Below, piece by piece: positions 49,391 through 57,173 of a stretch of 64,000 bases of DNA. Within the stretch, counting starts at the first letter, position 1; each line of letters begins with the position of its first letter. The position numbers and the translations under genes were made by a program. This DNA comes from Hyphococcus luteus (GTDB taxonomy: Bacteria; Pseudomonadota; Alphaproteobacteria; Caulobacterales; Parvularculaceae). The DNA is taken from assembly GCF_002943565.1 (NCBI RefSeq), contig NZ_PJCH01000011.1, positions 186,001 through 250,000 of the forward strand, read 5' to 3'. The notes under the pieces are model-generated. The model was not told the origin of the DNA. It saw nothing but the letters and a program-made list of their open reading frames with translations, and did no database searches.

Positions 49391-51415
49391 ATGACGGGCG
49401 GAAGACATCTCTTCTTGGCGGGCCTCTTGGCGCTGACGCTCAGCGCCTGCCTTTCCGCTTGCGGGGGCGGCGCGGAAGAAACCGCCTTGCCCGATCCGGG
49501 AACGCCGCCGCCGGCGCCGCCCGCCTCTTCGCCGCTTTTCAAACCGGTCGTCCGCAGCCTGACGGCGTCCGAGGTCGAGACCATCATTGCGCAGGCCGTC
49601 GGCGAAGCGAACGCCCGCTCGACGCCCGCAACCATCGCGGTCACCGACCGCGTCGGCAATGTGCTCGGCGTTTTCGTCATGAACGGCGCGCGCACGACAA
49701 CAACCGTGCGCGAAGGCCCTTCCGGAACGCCCGACACGAGCCTGCAGGGCGTCGAGGTGCCGGCGACGCTCGCCGCAATCTCGAAAGCCATTACCGGCGC
49801 CTATCTGTCCTCCGGCGGCAATGCGTTTTCTTCACGCACAGCAAGCCAGATCGTGCAGGAGCATTTTCCGCCCGCGCCCTCGACAACCGGTCTTGAAAGC
49901 GGCCCGCTTTTCGGCGTGCAGTTCTCGCAGCTTCCCTGCTCCGATTTTGCGACGCGCTTTTCCATGGGCGGGCCGGGGATCGGACCGAACCGCGCGCCTT
50001 TGGGCCTTTCCGCCGACCCGGGCGGCTTTCCGCTCTACAAGAACGGCGCCGTCGTCGGCGGGATCGGCATCGTCACCGATGACGATTACGGCTTCGACCC
50101 GAACATTCTCGATGTGGATGAAAGCGACGAAGAAGCCATCGCCTGGGCGGGCGCATTCGGCTTCACGGCGCCCAAAGAGATCCGCGCCAATCGCATCTTT
50201 GTTGACGGCACGGCGCTGCGCTTCACGGATGCGGGCAATGAAGACCTGATGAGCGATCCCGCTTCGGCCCCGGCCTATGCGGCGATCGCCGCCGGCGTCG
50301 AAGGCGACTTGACTGACGTCACCGCTTATTTCGACGGCGCGTCCGGCGGCGGCGTTTATGCGGGAACGGCTTACGGCGCCGAAAGCTCCGGCATTCGTCC
50401 GGCGACGCCTGCTGAATATTCCAACGAAGACATTTATGTTCTCACCGACGGCGCGGGAACGAACCGCTACCCCGCAACCGGCGGCACGGACGGCGCCAGC
50501 GTCGCCGCGCCGCTGACGGCCGCAGAAGTCACCGCCATTCTCGAAGAAGCTTACGGCGTGATGACCGCGGCGCGCGCACAGATCCGCCAGCCGCTCGAAA
50601 GCCGCGCGCAGGTTTCGATCTCGGTCGTCGACACGAACGGGCAAATCCTCGGCATCATTCGCGGCCCCGACGCGCCGATTTTCGGCACGGATGTCTCGTT
50701 GCAGAAAGCGCGCACGGCGGCGTTCTTTTCCGGCGCCGAGGCCGCCTCGGATTTGACCGGAACGGCGGGCCCCGCCGTCGCCGGGTTCAATACAACGAAG
50801 CCGGTCGCCTCCTATGTGCAGGATGTGCGCGACTTCATTCCCGATCCGGCGGCGCTCACCGGAACCGTCGCTTTCGCCGACCGCTCCGGCGGCAATCTTT
50901 CGCGTCCCTATTTCCCGGATGGCGAAGTCGGGACGGCCAACGGCCCCCTGTCGCTGCCCATCACGGAATGGAGCCCCTTCGCCACGGGTCTTCAATCGTC
51001 CTTGATCGTCGACAACATCCTTGAGCATGTGATTCATGTGCTGGGCGGCGGCGCAGATACGGCCATCGGCTGCACGGGCCTGCCTGACATTCCCTCGCTT
51101 GCGGGCGTGCAGAACCGCCTGCAGAACGGCATTCAGATTTTCCCGGGCTCGGTGCCGGTCTATCGGGGCGACACGCTGATCGGCGGCGTGGGCGTTTCCG
51201 GCGACGGCATCGACCAGGACGACATGATCTCGTTTCTCGGCGTTCATCGCGCGGGCGAGCGCCTCAATGGCGCCCTCGGCAACGCGCCCGAAGCGATCCG
51301 CGCCGATCAGATCGTGATTTCCGTCAACGGGGCGCCGGTGCGCCTGCGCTTCGTTAATTGTCCGTTCAATCCGTTCGTCGGCTCGAACGAACAGAATGTC
51401 TGTCAGGGGAAATGA
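49391..51415 (+). CDS. Lipoprotein with two GlcG/HbpS-like domains
   Basis: 674 residues. Lipoprotein signal MTGGRHLFLAGLLALTLSAC, with a second LSAC just after it, then a Pro-rich linker. Two related domains follow: about 55-300 (LTASEVETIIAQAVGEANAR, IAVTDRVGNVLGVFVMNGA, GIGIVTDD) and about 370-650 (LTAAEVTAILEEAYGVMTAA, SVVDTNGQILGIIRGPDA, GGVGVSGDG). Each matches the GlcG/HbpS fold, whose members bind haem or cobalamin outside the cytoplasm. In a multihaem cluster, haem sensing, storage or delivery is plausible but unproven. The ATG at 49391 follows GAGGGGGAAG. Its stop overlaps the start of the barrel gene (ATGA), so expression is coupled. Confidence 0.8.
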   Translation: MTGGRHLFLAGLLALTLSACLSACGGGAEETALPDPGTPPPAPPASSPLFKPVVRSLTASEVETIIAQAVGEANARSTPATIAVTDRVGNVLGVFVMNGARTTTTVREGPSGTPDTSLQGVEVPATLAAISKAITGAYLSSGGNAFSSRTASQIVQEHFPPAPSTTGLESGPLFGVQFSQLPCSDFATRFSMGGPGIGPNRAPLGLSADPGGFPLYKNGAVVGGIGIVTDDDYGFDPNILDVDESDEEAIAWAGAFGFTAPKEIRANRIFVDGTALRFTDAGNEDLMSDPASAPAYAAIAAGVEGDLTDVTAYFDGASGGGVYAGTAYGAESSGIRPATPAEYSNEDIYVLTDGAGTNRYPATGGTDGASVAAPLTAAEVTAILEEAYGVMTAARAQIRQPLESRAQVSISVVDTNGQILGIIRGPDAPIFGTDVSLQKARTAAFFSGAEAASDLTGTAGPAVAGFNTTKPVASYVQDVRDFIPDPAALTGTVAFADRSGGNLSRPYFPDGEVGTANGPLSLPITEWSPFATGLQSSLIVDNILEHVIHVLGGGADTAIGCTGLPDIPSLAGVQNRLQNGIQIFPGSVPVYRGDTLIGGVGVSGDGIDQDDMISFLGVHRAGERLNGALGNAPEAIRADQIVISVNGAPVRLRFVNCPFNPFVGSNEQNVCQGK

Positions 51416-53145
51416 TGATCCGCAAACTCATCATATCCCTTTCTCTCGCCGCGCTTGCCGCGCCTGCGCTCGCACAGGAAGAAGCCCCCTTAAACCCCGG
51501 CGCCGTGGCGCCGCCGCGCATTGGCGATTACCCAGATTGCCGCGACGACGGCCGCGAGTTCACCGAATGCGCCCCGGCGATTCCCGACCGCTGGCGCCTT
51601 GCGGAAACTCTCGGGCTCGTCAAAACCCGCTGGTGGGACCCTTACAATCAAAACACGTTGAAGGGCGACCGGCCCATCTTCGGCGATGACTGGTTCTTTG
51701 TCGCCGCGCTCGTTTCCGACACAGTGGTGGAGCCGCGGTCCTTCCCGATCCCCGTGGGCGTGCAGACGACGACCGACGCGGGCGACATCGACGTTTTCGG
51801 CGATAGCGACAGTTTCGCTTTTAATCAGAACCTCATCACCAGTTTTTCGCTGATCAAGGGGTCGACGGCGTACAAGCCGCAGGATCTGGAATTCCGCGTC
51901 ACGCCGGTCTTCAATTTCAATTTCGCCCATGTGAACGAAAAGCGCATTCTCTATGTGGAGCCCTCGGAGAAGCTGAACCGCAAGGACGGCTTTATCGGCC
52001 TGCAGGAAGCCTTTGTCGATTATCACCTGCGCAATGTTTCCGAACGCTACGATTTCGATTCCGTGCGCGTCGGCATCCAGCCCTTTTCGTCGGACTTCCG
52101 CGGCTTCCTCTTCCAGGACAACCAGCTCGGCGTCCGCTTTTTCGGCAATCGCGACAATAACCGCTTCCAGTACAATCTCGCCGCCTTTATGCGCGTCGAG
52201 AAGGATACAAATTCCGGTCTTAATGACGTATCGCGCCGCCCCCGCGACGATTTTGTTTTCCTCGCCAATCTCTATCGCCAGGACCTGCCCTTCCCCGGCA
52301 TGACCAGCCAGGTGACGGCGGTTTACAATCTCAATCGCGAGGCGGACGACATCGAGATCGACAAGAACGGCTTTCCCGTGCGCCCGGCGCTGATCGGCAA
52401 TTTGCGCGGGCGCGACTATGACGTCGTTTATCTCGGCTATAACGCCGACGGGCGCATCGGGCGCATCAACCTCACGGCGTCGGCCTATTACGCCCTCGGA
52501 GAAGACCGCAATTCGATCTTCACCGACGAGAAAGCGAAAATCCGCTCTTTCTTTGCGGCGGTCGAGCCGTCTTATGATCGCGGCTGGGGCCGGGTGCGCC
52601 TGTCGGGCCTCATAGCCAGCGGCGACGGCGACCCGTATGACGATACGGAGCACGGCTTCGACGCCATCTTCGAAAACCCGCAATTCGCCGGCGCCGACAC
52701 GTCTTACTGGATCAGGCAAAGCGTGCCGTTTATCGGCGGCGGGCGCGTCATCGGGCTTAACGGGCGCAACAGCGTCTTGCCGGATTTGAGATCGACCAAG
52801 GAACAGGGCCAGTCCAATTTCAACAATCCGGGGATCATCCTCGCCGGCGCCGGCGCCGATTTCGATATTCTTCCTGAACTGCGCGTTTCGGTGAACCTCA
52901 ACCGGCTCTGGTTCCACAAGACCGATACGATAGAGGCGCTGCGCGTTCAGGGCGGGATCGACCGATCCATCGGCTGGGATTATTCCGGCGCGATCATCTA
53001 CCGCCCAAATTTCATCCAGAACATCGTCTTCCGGCTTTCCGGCGCGGCGCTAGAGCCCGGCGACGGCTTCCGCGCGCTTTACGACAACAATGAGGACCGG
53101 GACCTTTATTACTCCGTCCTCTTCAACGCGGTCTTAAGTTACTGA
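51412..53145 (+). CDS. Outer-membrane beta-barrel of the electron conduit
   Basis: 577 residues. The signal peptide MMIRKLIISLSLAALAAPALA is followed by alternating amphipathic strands with many aromatic girdle residues, ending YYSVLFNAVLSY, an aromatic-terminated last strand. That is a porin-type barrel, not a TonB receptor (no plug). I see no close match to MtrB/PioB, and the CxxC motif of MtrB is absent. Position decides the reading: its start overlaps the haem-domain lipoprotein and its stop overlaps the large decahaem gene (TGATG), the usual arrangement of a porin-cytochrome complex in which a barrel sheathes a haem wire. It could instead be an ordinary carboxylate or alginate porin. Confidence 0.75.
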   Translation: MMIRKLIISLSLAALAAPALAQEEAPLNPGAVAPPRIGDYPDCRDDGREFTECAPAIPDRWRLAETLGLVKTRWWDPYNQNTLKGDRPIFGDDWFFVAALVSDTVVEPRSFPIPVGVQTTTDAGDIDVFGDSDSFAFNQNLITSFSLIKGSTAYKPQDLEFRVTPVFNFNFAHVNEKRILYVEPSEKLNRKDGFIGLQEAFVDYHLRNVSERYDFDSVRVGIQPFSSDFRGFLFQDNQLGVRFFGNRDNNRFQYNLAAFMRVEKDTNSGLNDVSRRPRDDFVFLANLYRQDLPFPGMTSQVTAVYNLNREADDIEIDKNGFPVRPALIGNLRGRDYDVVYLGYNADGRIGRINLTASAYYALGEDRNSIFTDEKAKIRSFFAAVEPSYDRGWGRVRLSGLIASGDGDPYDDTEHGFDAIFENPQFAGADTSYWIRQSVPFIGGGRVIGLNGRNSVLPDLRSTKEQGQSNFNNPGIILAGAGADFDILPELRVSVNLNRLWFHKTDTIEALRVQGGIDRSIGWDYSGAIIYRPNFIQNIVFRLSGAALEPGDGFRALYDNNEDRDLYYSVLFNAVLSY

Positions 53146-56100
53146 TGCGCGCGCTCCTGACCATACTCCTCGCTTTTGCACTCTTCCCGGGCGCCGCCTT
53201 CGCATCGGGCGAAGAAAAGCCCGTCGAGCGCGATTATTCGCGGGTCACGGCGCCGCCCACGCCGGTCTATCAGACGCAAGCGGACGTCGAAGCGAAAAGC
53301 GCTGGCTGCCTCACATGCCATACGGCGACGGACGCGCCGACCATGCACAACCCCGCCGCCGATCTCAGGATCGGCTGCACCGACTGTCATGGCGGCGCCG
53401 CGGACGTCTTTGCCAATGGTTTAACGAGCGGGAGCGAGGCTTACGAAAACGCGCGCGACCGCGCCCATGTGCTGCCGACCTATCCGGAAAGCTGGCATTT
53501 CCCGCATTCGGCCAATCCCAAACATTCCTATGCGCTCCTCAATAAGGAGTCGCCGGAATTCATCCGTTTCGTGAACCCGTCCGATTATCGCGTGGCGCGC
53601 GAGGCCTGCGGCAATTGCCATATGCGCGAGATTCTCGCCTCGGAACGCTCGCTGATGGCGACGGGCGCCATGCTGTGGGGCGGCGCCGCCTATAACAACG
53701 GCATCCTGCCTTTCAAGAAATATGTGATCGGCGAGGCTTACACCCGCGACGGCGAACCGGCGGCGATCTGCTCCCCGGGCGAACCGGTGGAAGGCGACCA
53801 TCCCCTTGGCTGCCCGACGGCGCCCTCCGAAGCGGCTCAATTGCGCGGCGCCCTGCCTTATCTCGCGCCGCTGCCCACCTGGCATGTCCTGCCGCCGGCG
53901 GACATTTTCCGCGTTTTCGAGCGCGGCGGGCGCAACATCCTGACGCAATTCGCCGAAGTGGGCCTGCCCAACGCCGCGGGCCAGTTGCAGCGTCTCGAAG
54001 AGCCGGGCCGCCCGGACATCCGCCAGTCGAACCGCGGCCCCGGCACCGGCCTGCGCGTCGCGATCCCGGTCTTGAATATTCACAAGACGCGCCTCAACGA
54101 CCCGTTCACCTGGTTCCTCGGCACCAATGACAATCCGGGCGATTACCGCTCCTCGGGCTGCGCATCCTGCCATGTAGTTTACGCGAACGACCGCGAACCG
54201 CGCCATGCGCTCACCTATGCGCAATATGGCCGCGACGGCGAGACCATCACCAAGGACCCGACCATTCCGAAAGGCGAGCCCGGCCACCCTTTAAAGCACG
54301 CTTTCACGCGCGCCATCCCGACCTCGCAATGCATGATCTGCCACATGCACCAGCCGAACATGTTCCTGAACACGTATCTCGGCTACACCATGTGGGATTA
54401 CGAATCCGACGCGCCCTTCATGTGGCCGGAAGAACAGAAATACCCGACCATTAAAGAGCAGCGCGAAGTCCTCGATCGCAACCCGGAAGGCGCGGCGCCG
54501 CGCGGCAAATGGGCGGATCTCGATTTCCTGCGCGACGTCTACGATCTCAACCCCGAGCTCAACGACACGCAGTTCGCCGATTATCACGGTCATGGCTGGA
54601 ACTTCCGCGCGATCCTGAAACGCGACCGCGAAGGCAACCTTCTCGACGCCGACGGCAACATTGTTGCGAATGACGACCCCGAAAAATGGCGCAAGGACGG
54701 CGAAGGCAAGTTCGTCGAGGCCGGGACCAATCCCGGCAAGACCGTCCACATGATGTCGATCCACGCCGAGGTCGGCATGCAATGCGTCGACTGCCATTAC
54801 GCCCAGGACAGCCACGGCAACGGCTATATCCATGGCGAAGTCGCGAGCGCCGTCGAAATCCGTTGCAAGGATTGTCACGGCACCGTCGACGCTTATCCGA
54901 ACCTCAAAACCACCGGCCCCGCCGCGGGCCCCAATGGCCGCGATCTCGCCGTCCTGAAAAACCCGGACGGGCGCAACCGCTTCGAATGGATGAAGCGCGG
55001 CGGACGCAATGTCCTGATCCAGCGTTCGATCATCGACCCCGATCTCGAATGGGAAGTCTCGATGGTCAAAGACAGCGTCACGCCCGGCTCGCCCAATTAC
55101 AACGCCAAGGCCGCGCGCGCGAAAACCATGTCCATGGGCGCCGACGGCAAGCTGGCCTGGGGCGTCAAGTCCGACAAATCCAACCTCGCCCACAAGGACG
55201 ACGAGATGGAGTGTTACACCTGCCATCTTTCCTGGACGACCTCCTGCGGCGGCTGTCACCTGCCCATCGAGGCGAACTGGAAAGCGGAAATCCACAAATA
55301 TGAAGGCGGCGAGACGCGCAATTACGCCACCTACAATCCGCAGGTGGCGCGCGACCAGATGTTCCAGCTCGGCAAGCATCAGGACACCAAGAACAACACC
55401 GTCGCACCGGTCCGCTCGTCTTCGGCGCTGGTCTTGTCGTCGACCAACGTCAATCGCGAACGCATCTATGTGCAGCAGCCGCCGATTTCCGCCGCCGGCT
55501 TTTCAAGCCAGGCCTTCGCGCCGCACTTCCCCCACACGGTCAGGAAAACCGAGACCAAGACCTGCACCGACTGTCATTTGTCAGCCGATAATGACAACAA
55601 CGCCATCATGGCGCAGCTCATGCTGCTCGGCACGAATTTCGTGAACTTTGTCGGCATGCACGCTTATACGGGCCTCGACGGCGCCATCGAGGCGGTGCGC
55701 GTCACCGAATGGGAGGAGCCGCAAGCGGTGTTCGGCTCCTATCTCCATAAATACGCCTATCCCGATTATTACAAAGCCCATGTGGAGCGGAACGGCCGCG
55801 AACTCGTCAACTGGACCCGCGGCAAGACCTTCGGCGAAGGGCTTTCCGGCGAGACCGGCGCCTTGGAAGAAATCGCCAATGTGACCCAGGACGCCGGCGG
55901 CGCCGTCAACTGCCTGCAACTGCGCGGCGAATATCTCTACGCCGCCGAAGGCAAGGGCGGCTTTCGCGCCTATGACGTGGCGTCCATCGCCAATAAGGGC
56001 CTTTCGGAACGCTTCATCACGGCGCCCTTCTCGCCGCTCGGCCATGACACCCATGTGAAGACCGAGAACGCGACCTGCATGGTTCTGCCGACGAACCAGC

Positions 56101-57080
56101 CGATTAATCCGGCGCGCAACACCGAAGACTTACGTGAGCGCAACCACGAACAAGCGATCCATCCGATCTACAATTACGCGGTCATCACCGACGCCGAAGA
56201 AGGTCTCATTCTCGTCAACATCAACACCCTGGCCGACGGCGAGCCGCGCAACAATTTCTTCAAGCGCGCGCTCACCTGGAACGAAGGCGGCGTCTTAAAC
56301 GGCGCACGGCACATCACGCTTGGCGGGACTTACGCCTATATCGCCGCGGACGCCGGGCTCGTCGTCGTCAATCTCGACGATCCGCTCCATCCGAAAACGG
56401 AAAGCGTCACCCCCGTGGCCGGCATGCGCGCCAGCGCGCTGCAGTTCCGTTATCTTTTCGTGACAGACGCGCAAGGTTTGAAAGTCTTCGACGTCACCGA
56501 TCTCGCCAAGCCCAAACTTGTCGAGGGCGCGAGCGTTGCCCTCGCCGACGCACAGAAGATCTATCTTGCGCGCACCTACGCTTATGTGGCGGCGAAAGCG
56601 CAAGGTCTCGCCATTATCGACATCGAAAACCCGGAAACGCCGAAGCTCTATCAGGCCTTTACCGGCGGCGGCGCGCTGGGCGATGCGCGCGACGTGATCG
56701 TCGCCACCACCAACGCCTCGCTCTTCGCTTATGTTGCGGACGGGAAAAACGGCCTTAAGGTCCTGCAACTCACCAGCCCGGAATCGCAGCCCAATTTCTA
56801 CGGCTTCTCCCCCGAACCGAAGCCGGAAATCATCGCCTGGGCGAAAACGCCTAAACCCGCGCTGGCGCTCTCGAAAGGCCTCGACCGCGACCGCGCCGTG
56901 GACGAAACCGGGCACCAGATGGCGGTTTTCGGCCGTTTCGGCTCGCGCCCCTTCACCCGGCCGGAAATGGAGCGGCTTTTCCTGAAAGAGGATGGCGAGC
57001 CCTATTTCGTGAGCGACGACGTCGAGAAAACAGCCCGGGGCGCGCGAACGGAAACGACCGTGAAAAGCAGCGGGCGATAG
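53145..57080 (+). CDS. Large decahaem c-type cytochrome with C-terminal LVIVD beta-propeller
   Basis: 1311 residues. Type I signal peptide to about AFA-SG (residue 21). Ten CxxCH sites over about residues 55-830: CLTCH, CTDCH, CGNCH, CASCH, CMICH, CVDCH, CKDCH, CYTCH, CGGCH and CTDCH. Then from about 900 to 1240 come LVIVD-type repeats (YLYAAEGKGGFRAYDVASI, YAYIAADAGLVVVNLDDP, YLFVTDAQGLKVFDVTDL, YAYVAAKAQGLAIIDIENP), which build a beta-propeller. No lipobox. Such a propeller could bind a partner or substrate at the cell surface or in the periplasm. Start overlaps the barrel stop by one base. It is the terminal component of the predicted conduit. A substrate oxidase or reductase role, in either direction, is possible. 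Confidence 0.88.
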   Translation: MRALLTILLAFALFPGAAFASGEEKPVERDYSRVTAPPTPVYQTQADVEAKSAGCLTCHTATDAPTMHNPAADLRIGCTDCHGGAADVFANGLTSGSEAYENARDRAHVLPTYPESWHFPHSANPKHSYALLNKESPEFIRFVNPSDYRVAREACGNCHMREILASERSLMATGAMLWGGAAYNNGILPFKKYVIGEAYTRDGEPAAICSPGEPVEGDHPLGCPTAPSEAAQLRGALPYLAPLPTWHVLPPADIFRVFERGGRNILTQFAEVGLPNAAGQLQRLEEPGRPDIRQSNRGPGTGLRVAIPVLNIHKTRLNDPFTWFLGTNDNPGDYRSSGCASCHVVYANDREPRHALTYAQYGRDGETITKDPTIPKGEPGHPLKHAFTRAIPTSQCMICHMHQPNMFLNTYLGYTMWDYESDAPFMWPEEQKYPTIKEQREVLDRNPEGAAPRGKWADLDFLRDVYDLNPELNDTQFADYHGHGWNFRAILKRDREGNLLDADGNIVANDDPEKWRKDGEGKFVEAGTNPGKTVHMMSIHAEVGMQCVDCHYAQDSHGNGYIHGEVASAVEIRCKDCHGTVDAYPNLKTTGPAAGPNGRDLAVLKNPDGRNRFEWMKRGGRNVLIQRSIIDPDLEWEVSMVKDSVTPGSPNYNAKAARAKTMSMGADGKLAWGVKSDKSNLAHKDDEMECYTCHLSWTTSCGGCHLPIEANWKAEIHKYEGGETRNYATYNPQVARDQMFQLGKHQDTKNNTVAPVRSSSALVLSSTNVNRERIYVQQPPISAAGFSSQAFAPHFPHTVRKTETKTCTDCHLSADNDNNAIMAQLMLLGTNFVNFVGMHAYTGLDGAIEAVRVTEWEEPQAVFGSYLHKYAYPDYYKAHVERNGRELVNWTRGKTFGEGLSGETGALEEIANVTQDAGGAVNCLQLRGEYLYAAEGKGGFRAYDVASIANKGLSERFITAPFSPLGHDTHVKTENATCMVLPTNQPINPARNTEDLRERNHEQAIHPIYNYAVITDAEEGLILVNINTLADGEPRNNFFKRALTWNEGGVLNGARHITLGGTYAYIAADAGLVVVNLDDPLHPKTESVTPVAGMRASALQFRYLFVTDAQGLKVFDVTDLAKPKLVEGASVALADAQKIYLARTYAYVAAKAQGLAIIDIENPETPKLYQAFTGGGALGDARDVIVATTNASLFAYVADGKNGLKVLQLTSPESQPNFYGFSPEPKPEIIAWAKTPKPALALSKGLDRDRAVDETGHQMAVFGRFGSRPFTRPEMERLFLKEDGEPYFVSDDVEKTARGARTETTVKSSGR

Positions 57081-57173
57081 GCTAGACTGATCTTGGGGCG
57101 CGCCGGCATGTAAATTTGGCGGCGCGGGACGCCGCAGGGGCGAAACGCGGCGCTTGAAAATGGGGTGACGGCC

